DNA of 15,961 nt from an uncultured Anaerococcus sp. (GCA_902488555.1 CABTWT010000018.1:1-15961); one strand, 5' to 3'; numbered from the stretch's first letter, positions 7,234-15,741 are shown. Program-made: numbers and translations. The notes: a model not told the origin generated them from the letters alone.

Positions 7234-8193
7234 ATGAAAAAAAGATTAATAGCACTTTTGTGTGCCTTTGCCCTAGTGATACCAAGCCTAGCCCTTGCAG
7301 CGGGCAAAGATAAGAACGATGTAATATATGGAGTTGCCCTAGATAATAAAAATCAAGAACAAATGAATGATGTATTTGGAGTAAAAGCTGGAGATGCAAA
7401 CACTAATTTTTCAACTGTAAATGGCAAAGATTTAGAAAAATATCTGGGCTATGAGGCTCCAGATGGAAATATGATTTCCTCTGTATATATAAAATATTTG
7501 CCAGCTAATTCAGGAATAAAGGTAAATATAAGCACACCTGCAAATATTACACAAATAACCAATGGCCAATACACCAACGCAGCTATCACTGCAGGGATTA
7601 CAGATGCAGATATATTTGTAGCAAGTCCAACACCAGTTACTGGTGAATCTGCCCTAGTAGGTGTTTACAAGGCCCTTGAAGAAAAGGGACAAGAAATCGA
7701 CCCACAAAGGGCAAAAGTTGCTCAAGAAGAGCTTGAAACCGTAACGAATATTGCAGAAGAAAACAAAGACAAGATCGACTTTGATCCAAAAGAGCTAGAT
7801 AAGCTAATAATAGAAGTAAAACAAAAATTAGCCGAACATAAGGAAGAAACTGGCCAAAATGCATCAAGTGAACAGATAGGAAATTACATTAACGATGCCT
7901 TAAAAAATGTCAACCTTGAAAATATTTTAAGCGAAAACAACATAAATATTTTAATAAATTATTTTGATAAATACCAAGACTCATCAGCTATTGATAGTAA
8001 AGAAGTAAAGGAAAATCTTATTAAATTTGGTAATGAACTAGCAAAAAATGCCAACGAATTTTATAAAAATAACAAGGATTCAATTGATGATGCAGTAAAC
8101 CAAGCTCAAGAAAGTGGTCTACTTGACTCAATACTTGACTTTTTTAGGTCAATTGTAAACTCTATAGAAAATTTGTTCTCATCAAATAATTAG
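7234..8193 (+). CDS. Secreted DUF1002 protein (YpuA-like)
   Basis: The product has a clear signal peptide (MKKRL, hydrophobic core, ALA-Ala-Gly at about 20-24) and then the pattern of DUF1002 proteins such as B. subtilis YpuA: 'VIYGVALDNKNQEQM...FGV', 'YLGYEAPDGNMISSVYIKYL', 'GIKVNISTPANITQIT...YTNAAITAGITDADIFVASP.PVTGESAL'. The last half is helical and Glu/Lys/Asn-rich and ends in an amphipathic tail (about 295-319). The molecular function of DUF1002 is unknown to me; it acts outside the membrane. GGAGG at 7225-7229 overlaps the mrp stop codon, so it is co-transcribed with mrp and probably coupled in translation. A bidirectional terminator follows at once. Confidence 0.88.
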   Translation: MKKRLIALLCAFALVIPSLALAAGKDKNDVIYGVALDNKNQEQMNDVFGVKAGDANTNFSTVNGKDLEKYLGYEAPDGNMISSVYIKYLPANSGIKVNISTPANITQITNGQYTNAAITAGITDADIFVASPTPVTGESALVGVYKALEEKGQEIDPQRAKVAQEELETVTNIAEENKDKIDFDPKELDKLIIEVKQKLAEHKEETGQNASSEQIGNYINDALKNVNLENILSENNINILINYFDKYQDSSAIDSKEVKENLIKFGNELAKNANEFYKNNKDSIDDAVNQAQESGLLDSILDFFRSIVNSIENLFSSNN

Positions 8194-8195
8194 AC

Positions 8196-8230
8196 AAAAA
8201 AATCCAGGCTCCCAATGGAGTCTGGATTTT
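8196..8230. terminator. Bidirectional intrinsic terminator
   Basis: AATCCAGGCTCC and GGAGTCTGGATT form a long stem (one G-T pair) around CAAT, with seven A on the left and TTTT on the right. It lies between the converging DUF1002 and NlpC/P60 genes and works on both strands, being stronger leftward. Confidence 0.9.
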
Positions 8231-8231
8231 G

Positions 8232-9461
8232 CTATTGTACTATTCTTTTTATAGAAATTGGATTTCTAATAGGACTTATTATAATTCCAACTCTTGGGCT
8301 AGATGCATGGATCATATTGCCATTGCCATCAGCCATAGCCACGTGGGTGATATTATTTAGGCTCGTTCCAAAAAATACTAAGTCCCCAGCTTGTTCTTGG
8401 CCAAATGGAATTTCTACTCCATATCTTTGTTGGCTTTGGGCAAAGTGTGGCAACTCTACTCCTATTTGCCTATAGATTTGCATGGTAAAACCGGAACAAT
8501 CTATACCATTTGTAAGAGATACGCCACCTAGGACATAAGGACGGCCTACAAATTGGGTAGCCCATTTATAAAGCTCTACACCGACTGGATTGCCAGTAAC
8601 TGGAACTTCAATCACAGATGTGTTTGTATCGTTATTTTGGACATTTTCATAAGTAGTTATTGTTTCATAATGAGTTTCTTGGATTACTTGGCTTCTGATA
8701 GACTCTTCATATTCCAAAGTTTCTTTGATATGTTTATTCATATCCTCATATGTATTTTTTAACTCTTCCAATTCTTCCTTGTCTTTTTTAGAAATAGAAA
8801 GGGAGGATAGCTTAACATAGCCTGTTACAGGATCTTTTAGTTTATCTTCATCCTTACCAATTTCTACTGTTTGCGGACTTTCGGATAGGGTAACTACTTC
8901 TGGAATATCCTTAATAGAATCATTTAAAGTGACTGTTTTTACTCCAGAATCTTTATCATCTGATAGGCTAAAGAGCAAGTCATTGTTGGATAAGTCCTCG
9001 ATATCAGTTACGTTTATTTTCCTGTTATCCTTATAACTTTCATCATAAGAAACTTTCACAAATTCAGAATCTTTTACAAATTCTAAGATAGTTACTTTTG
9101 TTTGCTCCAATAGCTTGTAGGGAGCAGAGTTTGAAGATTCGCTATTAGCTTCGCTTTTTAGATTTGTGGCATCTATAATATTAGACTGGCTAAGCCTATA
9201 AAACCAAGATTTACCAACATAGCCAGTTTTTCCGTCAAAATTAATTTGGTACCAATTTTCATCTTCATCTTTAATTTCATACATAGTAAAATCTTCTATA
9301 CCACCTAAGATTTCACTATTTGTATCCTTTTTGCTACGTACATTAACACCAGGGCTTGTTTCTTTATTTAAAATAATAGAATCAGCATAAGCCGTGTTTG
9401 AAATGAAAATTTGAGAAAGGATTAAAGATGTGATAAATATTTTTTTTACACTTACAGACAT
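8232..9461 (-). CDS. Secreted SH3-NlpC/P60 peptidoglycan endopeptidase
   Basis: This is a secreted cell-wall hydrolase that cleaves peptide stems in peptidoglycan. Residues 1-26 are a signal peptide ending Ala-Tyr-Ala. An SH3_3 domain (about 30-88) contains GVNVRS and the ending GKTGYVGKSWF. A second SH3-like unit appears to start at about 98-140 and finish at about 212-224 (TGYVKLSSLSI), split by some 70 acidic residues. A coiled coil follows (about 224-262). The catalytic NlpC/P60 domain (about 293-409) has Cys322 in DCSGF, His373 in THVAMADG and His385 in MIHASS, so all three catalytic positions are present. The site AGGAG is at 9468-9472. It is transcribed alone from its own consensus promoter. 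Confidence 0.92.
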   Translation of the reverse strand: MSVSVKKIFITSLILSQIFISNTAYADSIILNKETSPGVNVRSKKDTNSEILGGIEDFTMYEIKDEDENWYQINFDGKTGYVGKSWFYRLSQSNIIDATNLKSEANSESSNSAPYKLLEQTKVTILEFVKDSEFVKVSYDESYKDNRKINVTDIEDLSNNDLLFSLSDDKDSGVKTVTLNDSIKDIPEVVTLSESPQTVEIGKDEDKLKDPVTGYVKLSSLSISKKDKEELEELKNTYEDMNKHIKETLEYEESIRSQVIQETHYETITTYENVQNNDTNTSVIEVPVTGNPVGVELYKWATQFVGRPYVLGGVSLTNGIDCSGFTMQIYRQIGVELPHFAQSQQRYGVEIPFGQEQAGDLVFFGTSLNNITHVAMADGNGNMIHASSPRVGIIISPIRNPISIKRIVQ

Positions 9462-9488
9462 TCAATTCTCCTAATTTATTACATAATA

Positions 9489-9517
9489 ATTTTATTAGAT
9501 AATAAATATTATGTCAA
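9489..9517 (-). promoter_or_regulatory. Promoter of the NlpC/P60 gene
   Basis: On the minus strand TTGACA (9512-9517) and TAAAAT (9489-9494) are separated by exactly 17 bases, an almost perfect vegetative promoter. It starts 5 bases from the stop codon of the upstream HD-domain gene, so the hydrolase has a separate transcript. Confidence 0.8.
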
Positions 9518-9521
9518 ATAA

Positions 9522-10106
9522 TCAGTACTTTTCATACAGAAGGTATGCAAAATCTACAAGGTCTTTGGAAAAACCATTGCGTAGGTAGGCTGGATCTAAC
9601 CTATTGATTCTTACCCTATCTAGGCCATCGGCATCCTTAAAGAGCTTAGCCAAAAACAAGGCCCTATCAAAGTCTGTGACCTCATATTCTCTGATTACAT
9701 CCTCCATATATTTATCATCTGTAGAGTGGGCAGTGATTACTGCTTGGAGGATATTTGTATCGTCCTTATCTATATTGGCATATTTAATAGATTCACTTGC
9801 TGCACGTTTACCATGGTCAGTATCCCAACCATCGTTAACTCTCTTTGTATCATGTAGGCAAGCAGCAAAGCGGATTATATCGGTATCTCTTTTGTCAAGT
9901 TCATACTTCCAGGCAAGGACTAGGGCAAAGAAAATAACCCTTTCTATGTGGCCTTGACCGTGGACATTGCTTTTGAAAAGAATGTCAGTATTCAAATTTT
10001 CACAAGTATCTAGAAGTATATCAAAATATTTTGTATCTTTAAATTCATTAAAAAATTCGTAATCTTTGATCCATTCGTCATTACAAACTATATCAACTAT
10101 TCTCAT
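9522..10106 (-). CDS. HD-domain phosphohydrolase of unknown substrate
   Basis: This 194-residue cytoplasmic protein carries the metal-binding residues of the HD superfamily: His53 in HGQGH, His85-Asp86 in CLHD, and Asp160 in the KDADGLDR segment (Asp158/Asp160/Asp163). His98 (DTDHG) and His127 (ITAHS) lie at positions where multi-metal HD phosphatases place extra ligands. Such enzymes hydrolyse nucleotides or other phosphate esters; no domain here points to a particular substrate. AAGGAG (10112-10117) precedes the ATG. A TTGACA lies at 10163-10168 but lacks a well-spaced -10 box, so the promoter is uncertain. The gene stands alone between an upstream terminator and the NlpC promoter. Confidence 0.85.
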   Translation of the reverse strand: MRIVDIVCNDEWIKDYEFFNEFKDTKYFDILLDTCENLNTDILFKSNVHGQGHIERVIFFALVLAWKYELDKRDTDIIRFAACLHDTKRVNDGWDTDHGKRAASESIKYANIDKDDTNILQAVITAHSTDDKYMEDVIREYEVTDFDRALFLAKLFKDADGLDRVRINRLDPAYLRNGFSKDLVDFAYLLYEKY

Positions 10107-10171
10107 AAAATCTCCTTTTATATTATTTTATCATTTTACATTGATTAAATAAAGCTAATACTTGTCAATAT

Positions 10172-10200
10172 AAAAAAAAGAGAGCTATAAATTTGCTCTC
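10172..10200 (-). terminator. Intrinsic terminator of the MFS gene
   Basis: On the minus strand GAGAGC (10195-10200) pairs with GCTCTC (10180-10185) around a 9-base AT loop, followed by eight T (10172-10179). It lies 3 bases after the MFS stop codon. Confidence 0.9.
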
Positions 10201-10203
10201 AAA

Positions 10204-11346
10204 TTACATTCTTATTTTTCTTTCTTCATAGATATTTAAAATAAGCATCAAAGCATATATTATACTAAAGGCCGAAAAAGCTAGGGTTAAGGAAGTTGTG
10301 TTAAATGCTCTATTTATTCCCTCTAGGAAAAATGGAGCCAAAAATCCACCTACATTGCATCCTATGAAAAGCAAGTTATTTGCTATACGAGCCTGAGATC
10401 CTTTGGCAAATCTTGCAACTTCTGCAAATAAGTATGGGGTACACAAGGATTGGGAAAAGGCTAAAAAGAACATAGAAACTAGGTAAATATACATATTGTA
10501 GCCAAATAGGGCGATAACCATATTAAAGATTACATAAATGCTCAAACCTAGGTATAGAGTTTTTGCCCTCAATAATTTATTGATTGCACCAAACATAAAG
10601 CCAAAAACCATGCCGGAAATTGGTAGGATTAGCATATATAGGCTTACATCAGCATCAAGACCCTTTGCTAGGGTTGCGATTGTTGGAAATCTTACACTTA
10701 TTGCTGTGTTATTCATTATAATAATTGCTATAAAAACTACATAAAATATTAATTGGCCACTTATTCTAAATTTACTATCAACTGTACTTTCAACATTTAT
10801 ATCAACTTCTGGAATTGTCCTATTAAAATTGAACATTATTAAAAAAGCAAAACCATAAACTAAAAATGCAAGTTGCCACTGAATTTTGATTAAAAGTCCT
10901 GCAATAAATAATAGGGCCATTTGTCCGATAAACTCAGCTGAAATTCTTATGCCGTGGAGCTTATCTGCCTCGTCTCCTTCAAAAAATACATTTATATAAT
11001 TGGCACTGTGTCCATTAAATAGGCCAACACCAGCTCCCATCAAAAGACGGCTTATTATAATAGATGGATACGACTTAAATATCACTGGTGTAATCGCACT
11101 TAGACCCACTAAAAAGAGACCGGTATCCACGCACTTTTTCATACCGATTTTCTGGGTAATCTTTTCATTTAATAATATAGTCACGATTGATGCAATAGAT
11201 GCAAGAGTTATCATCATTTCAGCATTTGTGATAGAAAGTCCCAAGTCTCTTTGCATAAAAGCAAGGGTACCGGACACTACACTATTGCTGGCAACATATA
11301 TAGATAAGGCAAGTATTGCTATTTTTTTCCTCAAATCATTTTTCAC
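10204..11346 (-). CDS. MFS transporter
   Basis: This is a membrane secondary transporter of the major facilitator superfamily, with about 12 hydrophobic segments. The loop 2-3 signature is visible as 'NEKITQKIGMKKCVD', and helix 4-5 contains 'SRLLMGAGVGLFNGHSANYI', like the arginine/Gly-rich segment of drug and metabolite exporters. The substrate cannot be told from sequence. An ATG at 11362-11364 opens the frame but has no ribosome site. The AGAGG at 11351-11357 is placed for the in-frame GTG at 11344-11346, which I take as the start (380 residues). The gene is followed by a strong terminator and stands alone. Confidence 0.85.
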   Translation of the reverse strand: MKNDLRKKIAILALSIYVASNSVVSGTLAFMQRDLGLSITNAEMMITLASIASIVTILLNEKITQKIGMKKCVDTGLFLVGLSAITPVIFKSYPSIIISRLLMGAGVGLFNGHSANYINVFFEGDEADKLHGIRISAEFIGQMALLFIAGLLIKIQWQLAFLVYGFAFLIMFNFNRTIPEVDINVESTVDSKFRISGQLIFYVVFIAIIIMNNTAISVRFPTIATLAKGLDADVSLYMLILPISGMVFGFMFGAINKLLRAKTLYLGLSIYVIFNMVIALFGYNMYIYLVSMFFLAFSQSLCTPYLFAEVARFAKGSQARIANNLLFIGCNVGGFLAPFFLEGINRAFNTTSLTLAFSAFSIIYALMLILNIYEERKIRM

Positions 11347-11369
11347 AGAAATACCTCTTTTCATAAAAA

Positions 11370-11428
11370 TATCATATCAAATGATAAATAAAAGGTAAAT
11401 AATATCACATTAGCGTATCAAATAACAA
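11370..11428 (-). promoter_or_regulatory. Candidate promoter and inverted repeat upstream of the MFS gene
   Basis: TTGTTA (11423-11428) and TATTAT (11399-11404) are 18 bases apart on the minus strand. Between the expected start (about 11392) and the ribosome site lies an inverted repeat, TATCAT-ATCAA-ATGATA (11370-11386), which could be an operator or a chance AT palindrome. The region 11347-11544 holds nothing else I can identify. Confidence 0.4.
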
Positions 11429-11544
11429 ATGCCTAAAAATAGCCAATTCATCTGTGATACTAAGATAATAAGTTCAAATTTTTGACTTTTGTAATAAATA
11501 TTATGAAAAATAAAAAATATTATAAAAAGATTTGCAAAAAGAGC

Positions 11545-11581
11545 AAAAAAAAGAGTGCTTACTTGACCAAGCCTAGCACTC
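11545..11581 (-). terminator. Intrinsic terminator of the GNAT gene
   Basis: On the minus strand GAGTGCT pairs with AGCACTC, with an inner CTTG/CAAG stem, followed by eight T (11545-11552). It lies 12 bases after the acetyltransferase stop codon. Confidence 0.9.
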
Positions 11582-11593
11582 CTAGTATTAATT

Positions 11594-11875
11594 TTATCTA
11601 GCGTCCACATCTCCGTATTTTTCTGGCTCTTGATCAAATTTCTTGACTGCATATGAGCAAATAGGGATGATTTTTACATTTTCCTTTCTAGCAGCTTCAC
11701 AAACTTCATCAAGTAGCTTGCCTGCTAGACCTTGACCTTGGTAATTGCTATCAACAACTGTATGGGTGATAGCCCAAGTGCCATCTGATTTTTCTTCGTA
11801 TTGGCAGTAGCCAGCCTTGTTTTCGCCATCAAGAGCTTGAGCTTCGTGTTCTTCTTTTACAAATTTTATAATCAT
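11594..11875 (-). CDS. Small GNAT acetyltransferase (YjdJ-type)
   Basis: This is a 93-residue minimal member of the GCN5-related acetyltransferases (YjdJ-like, PF14542). The acetyl-CoA pyrophosphate loop is clear: YQGQGLAGKLLDEV (about 45-58), preceded by 'HTVVDSNY' and followed by 'IIPICSYAVKKFDQEPEKY', both hallmarks of this small family. The acceptor substrate is unknown. AGGTG (11881-11885) is the ribosome site. It is divergent from the membrane protein at 11944, with only 68 bases between the start codons, so the promoters must overlap; I cannot place them with confidence. Confidence 0.88.
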   Translation of the reverse strand: MIIKFVKEEHEAQALDGENKAGYCQYEEKSDGTWAITHTVVDSNYQGQGLAGKLLDEVCEAARKENVKIIPICSYAVKKFDQEPEKYGDVDAR

Positions 11876-11943
11876 ATTTTCACCTCATTGTGTTTATACC
11901 CGAAAATAGGGTAAATATATATAAAATAAAAGAGGAGGTAGAA

Positions 11944-12723
11944 ATGCGAAAAGAAGACTTTAAATTATCGAGTGTGTTGATTATACACATTATTATGATC
12001 TTAGTTGTTTTTCTATTAGGGAAATTATTTAACGGTCCATCCATAGATGGGGGAGATTCAGAACCTTCAATGATTTATTCGATTTTAGCAATGATTGTTA
12101 GTATTGTTACAAATATTATCCTAGCACATGGCTTATTATTTAATAGGATGGGTTCTGTATCAGAGTACTTAGATGGATATCATGTGATAAAGCCAACAAA
12201 TTTTGGTCTTAGCCTATTGATAAATGTAATCCCAACAATAGCAGTGATTGTTACAGGAACATTTTTTGCAGCATCATTAACAATGGGTACGTTGGCTGGA
12301 AACTACACTGGATTGGGGTCAATGCTAATATTTTTAATAGTTTTGCTAATAGTATCTGTGATTTATTATATATTTACTGCCTACCAATATTTTGTCATAG
12401 CAGATAATCCCAATATGGCTTTTGGAGATCTTTTTAAAAAAGTATTTGTTGTTGGTAAGGATTTGTCTGGGCAGACCTTAAAGGTATTTTTAAAATGGAT
12501 ATTAGCCCCAATTATTATATATATAGTATTGATTGTAGCTTTGCTTGGAGCGTCAATTGGAGATAATATTGGAGCAAGTATTTTTGCTGGGATACTAAGT
12601 CTTGTTTTCATTGTTTATATAGTTGTCGCTTATGTATTTTTCCTAAACCAACTATCATTAAACTACCTTGACTACAAAGAGAAAAATACAGACGAAACTT
12701 ATCAAAAGCAAGTATTTGAATAA
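11944..12723 (+). CDS. Multi-spanning membrane protein of unknown function
   Basis: I do not recognise this 259-residue protein beyond its topology. About six hydrophobic helices are visible (roughly 12-30, 45-67, 84-110, 124-150, 183-208, 212-238), with short charged loops and an acidic/Lys-rich cytoplasmic tail. The 'FVIADNPNMAFGDLFKKVFVVGK' segment between helices 4 and 5 recalls DUF975-type membrane proteins (a weak resemblance). The start is ATG 11944 with the strong site GAGGAGGT (11932-11939); an in-frame GTG at 11890 is upstream of that site and rejected. A terminator follows, so it is transcribed alone. Confidence 0.8.
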   Translation: MRKEDFKLSSVLIIHIIMILVVFLLGKLFNGPSIDGGDSEPSMIYSILAMIVSIVTNIILAHGLLFNRMGSVSEYLDGYHVIKPTNFGLSLLINVIPTIAVIVTGTFFAASLTMGTLAGNYTGLGSMLIFLIVLLIVSVIYYIFTAYQYFVIADNPNMAFGDLFKKVFVVGKDLSGQTLKVFLKWILAPIIIYIVLIVALLGASIGDNIGASIFAGILSLVFIVYIVVAYVFFLNQLSLNYLDYKEKNTDETYQKQVFE

Positions 12724-12731
12724 ATATATAA

Positions 12732-12779
12732 GGGCAAAAAGCTGACTTTTTTAGGTTGGCTTTTTTCTTTGCCTTTTTG
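12732..12779 (+). terminator. Intrinsic terminator after the membrane protein gene
   Basis: GCTGAC (12741-12746) pairs with GTTGGC (12755-12760), with flanking AAAAA/TTTTT extending the stem and an outer GGC/GCC, followed by TTTTT. G-U pairs weaken the core but the layout is typical. Confidence 0.75.
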
Positions 12780-12800
12780 TCTTATTTTAAAGTATCTATG

Positions 12801-12862
12801 TGGTATAATTAAGTTAATTATCTATATTTTAAACTTGAATTTAAATATATAAATGCTATACT
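12801..12862 (+). promoter_or_regulatory. Tandem promoters of trkA-trkH
   Basis: Two extended -10 boxes are visible: TGGTATAAT (12801-12809), with no good -35, and TGCTATACT (12854-12862), with TTGAAT (12835-12840) 16 bases upstream of the hexamer. The second would start transcription near 12869, giving a leader of about 15 bases, too short for a riboswitch. Confidence 0.6.
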
Positions 12863-12883
12863 AGTTAGGCTTAGGAGGTATAG

Positions 12884-14254
12884 ATGAATATTATTATCCT
12901 GGGAGCTGGTAAGGTCGGCTCTTATCTTACAGAAGAATTATCTTTACAAAATCACGATATTTTGGTAATCGACCAAGATAAGGATATCTTAAATAAATTA
13001 CTTGAACAAAATGATGTCATGGCGCTTGTCGGCGATGGAACAGATATTGATGTATTAAAAGAAGCAAATGTCGATAATTGTGACATATTCATAGCTCTAA
13101 CAAGAAATGATGATACTAATATTATCTCTGCATCCCTAGCAAGAAATTTGGGAGCAAAGGACATAATACTTAGGCTAAGAGATACTAAGTATGTTAACAA
13201 TTTGGATAATATAGTAGAACTTACTGGTTCTAATCTAGTCATCAATCCAGAATACCTTGCTGCAAAAGAAATTCAGAGATCTATCAAATATTCCCACGCT
13301 AGAAATGTACAAAGCTTCCTAGAAGATAGGTCAATGATGCTAGAGATTACTATTGGGGAAAATTCTAGACTTGCTGGTCTTAGACTTAGTGAGGCTGACT
13401 CATACTTAAACCAATTTGATGTGCTTATAGGCATAGTAAATGACCATGGAGAAATCAGTATACCTAGAGGAAATTTTATCCTAGAAGCAGGCCAAAAGAT
13501 TTATATAATGGGCACAAAAGAAGATGTGGATACCTTCTATAAGGCTGAGATTCCTGAGAGCATAAGGATGAAAGATGTTCTCATCATTGGTGCGAGTTCC
13601 TTAAGTTCTCATCTAACTAGACTCTTACTTGAAAGAAATTTCAATGTTACAGTAATTGAAATTGATAGAGAGAAGGCAATCAGTTTCCAAGAGCAATATG
13701 CTGAGGCTGTTGTAATAAATGCAGATGGATCAGATCCTGATATACTAGAAGAAGCTAGGGTTGAAAGCTTCGATGCTGTTGTAGCCCTTACAGGCATGGA
13801 TGAAGAAAATATCTTGATAGCTCTTATTGCTGAAAAATATGGAATTGAAAAAATTATAGCCAAGGTAAATAGAACAAGCTTGCTAAAAATAACCGGAATC
13901 TTAGACCTAGATGCAACATTTACACCAAAATCCGTAGCTTCTAACTACATCAACAGAGTCATCAGGTCAAAGGTTGATTCAAAGGATATATCAACCTTAA
14001 ATAACCTCTTTAAGTTAGAAGATGACCAAGTAGAAGTTCTAGAGTTTGAAGTAAGCGAAAATTCTTTGCTATTTAACCATAGTTTGAAAGAGGTAAAGGT
14101 AAAAGATGACACCTTAGTTGCAATAATTGAACATAGAAATCGTGATGGATCGATTGAAGTTGCAACAGGAAATTCTGTCATAGAAAAGGGTGATAGGGTT
14201 CTAATTATTACAAAAAGTAAGAATATGGCCCAAGTTGACGATATATTGGAGTAA
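12884..14254 (+). CDS. trkA: Trk potassium uptake regulatory subunit TrkA
   Basis: TrkA is the peripheral cytoplasmic ring protein that gates the TrkH potassium channel in response to nucleotides. The 456 residues have the full duplicated layout: RCK_N (1-120) with the Rossmann motif GAGKVG (7-12) and acidic Asp30 at the end of strand 2; RCK_C (about 145-225); RCK_N (231-350); RCK_C (about 375-456). In the second Rossmann domain the glycine motif is degenerate (IGASSLSS, 235-242), although Glu259/Asp261 remain, so nucleotide binding there may be altered. AGGAGGT (12873-12879) is an excellent ribosome site. The stop is 2 bases from the trkH start, so the two subunits are made together. Confidence 0.95.
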   Translation: MNIIILGAGKVGSYLTEELSLQNHDILVIDQDKDILNKLLEQNDVMALVGDGTDIDVLKEANVDNCDIFIALTRNDDTNIISASLARNLGAKDIILRLRDTKYVNNLDNIVELTGSNLVINPEYLAAKEIQRSIKYSHARNVQSFLEDRSMMLEITIGENSRLAGLRLSEADSYLNQFDVLIGIVNDHGEISIPRGNFILEAGQKIYIMGTKEDVDTFYKAEIPESIRMKDVLIIGASSLSSHLTRLLLERNFNVTVIEIDREKAISFQEQYAEAVVINADGSDPDILEEARVESFDAVVALTGMDEENILIALIAEKYGIEKIIAKVNRTSLLKITGILDLDATFTPKSVASNYINRVIRSKVDSKDISTLNNLFKLEDDQVEVLEFEVSENSLLFNHSLKEVKVKDDTLVAIIEHRNRDGSIEVATGNSVIEKGDRVLIITKSKNMAQVDDILE

Positions 14255-14256
14255 GT

Positions 14257-15717
14257 ATGAATATTAAAATTATAAATAACGCTATAGGAAGGCTATTACA
14301 AGTACTAGCTTTATTGATGATTTTACCTTTGATAGTTGCTTTTATTTACAAAGAAGGCACAAATGACAAATTATATTTTGTATTTCCAATCATCTTATCA
14401 GGACTATTAGGAACTTTCTTAGTAAAAAAGGGAAGCACCAAAGGCCATGTTTTTACTAGAGAAGCCATGTTTACCACAGCTTTTTGCTGGGTTTTGTACT
14501 CTATTATTGGAGCCATTCCTCTTTACTTGACACCAACAAATTATCCTAAATTTTTGGATGCCTTTTTTGAAATGGCAAGTGGATTTACAACCTGTGGTGC
14601 ATCAGTTGCTACAAACGTAGATATACTTCCTCACTCAATAATATTTTGGAAATCATTGTCCCACTTAATAGGTGGTATGGGAATCCTAGTTTTTACCCTT
14701 GCAATTTTGCCAAAGCAAAACAAAGAAGCATCAAATCTAATGCAAGCAGAAGTCCCAGGACCAACTTTTGGTAAAATAACACCAAAACTAGCTGAAACAG
14801 CAAGGGTTTTATACATACTATATCTTGCCTTAACCCTTATAACTACAATAGCCCTCTTATTAGCTGGTATGAACTTATTTGATAGTATCATATTTTCCAT
14901 GGGAGCTGCTGGAACTGGTGGATTTGCAAATCATGGTACAAGTGTAGCCTTCTATGATTCTAGGTCTATAGAAATCATCCTAGGGGTAGCTATGATGCTT
15001 TTTGGAGTCAATTTCAATTTATATTATTATGCAATTATAAAATCTGTAAGAGAAAGCTTCAAATCAGAAGAACTTTTGACATATGTAGGGGTAATATTTG
15101 TTGCAAGTGTCCTCATATTCATAAGTATAAGGCCAATCTATAATGATCCCTTATATTCTGGATCAAATGCGTTTTTTACAGTTTCATCGATAATTACGAC
15201 TACAGGTTATGTATCAGCTGACTTTGGCAACTGGCCATTTTTTGCTAGACACCTACTAACCCTACTTATGTTTATAGGTGGATGTGCTGGCTCAACGGCA
15301 GGTGGCCTGAAGGTATCAAGAGTTGTAATGATGTTTAAATCTGCGATAAATCAAATAAAAACAGCTATAAATCCAAAGAGAATCACAGTAAATAGACTAG
15401 ATGGTAAAAAAGTAGATGATGAGGTCGAAATGGCAACAAATAGATGTTTCTTGATCTACACTATATTGTTTGTAATCTTTATGATAATAGTTTCAATAGA
15501 TACCAGCGATTTTGAAACAGCTTTCACAGCAGTTGCAGCAACAATAAATAATATAGGACCATATATTGGGGAACTTGGACCAATGGACACATTTGCAAGG
15601 ATGAGCGATTTATCAAAATTCACATTGACCCTTGCCATGCTATTTGGAAGATTGGAATTATACCCAATGCTACTATTGGTATCTCCAATGACCTACAAAA
15701 ATATAAAAAGGAAATAA
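14257..15717 (+). CDS. trkH: Trk potassium transporter membrane subunit TrkH
   Basis: TrkH is the K+-conducting pore that works with the TrkA ring. The 486 residues contain four pore-loop repeats with selectivity-filter segments at TTCGAS (111-116), GTGGFA (219-224), TTTGY (314-318) and NNIGP (431-435). The intramembrane gating stretch with GGCAGSTAGGLKV (341-353) and the GRLE motif (464-467) are both typical of TrkH. Filter glycines are present in all four repeats (116 region, 221-222, 317, 434). It follows trkA after 2 bases, with TTGGAG inside the trkA end as ribosome site. No terminator is visible before the promoter at 15742, so trkH transcripts may run into the next unit. Confidence 0.95.
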   Translation: MNIKIINNAIGRLLQVLALLMILPLIVAFIYKEGTNDKLYFVFPIILSGLLGTFLVKKGSTKGHVFTREAMFTTAFCWVLYSIIGAIPLYLTPTNYPKFLDAFFEMASGFTTCGASVATNVDILPHSIIFWKSLSHLIGGMGILVFTLAILPKQNKEASNLMQAEVPGPTFGKITPKLAETARVLYILYLALTLITTIALLLAGMNLFDSIIFSMGAAGTGGFANHGTSVAFYDSRSIEIILGVAMMLFGVNFNLYYYAIIKSVRESFKSEELLTYVGVIFVASVLIFISIRPIYNDPLYSGSNAFFTVSSIITTTGYVSADFGNWPFFARHLLTLLMFIGGCAGSTAGGLKVSRVVMMFKSAINQIKTAINPKRITVNRLDGKKVDDEVEMATNRCFLIYTILFVIFMIIVSIDTSDFETAFTAVAATINNIGPYIGELGPMDTFARMSDLSKFTLTLAMLFGRLELYPMLLLVSPMTYKNIKRK

Positions 15718-15741
15718 TTTACAAAAAACTTGATTTTTTAA

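Noticed and set aside
11410..11652. Minus-strand 80-codon open frame with a hydrophobic stretch
   Set aside because: It begins inside the GNAT gene in another frame, has no ribosome site and runs straight through the strong GNAT terminator; the hydrophobic part comes from AT-rich non-coding sequence.
11890..11943. Upstream GTG start for the membrane protein
   Set aside because: It precedes the strong GAGGAGGT site, which serves ATG 11944, and would add a hydrophilic non-conserved-looking segment.
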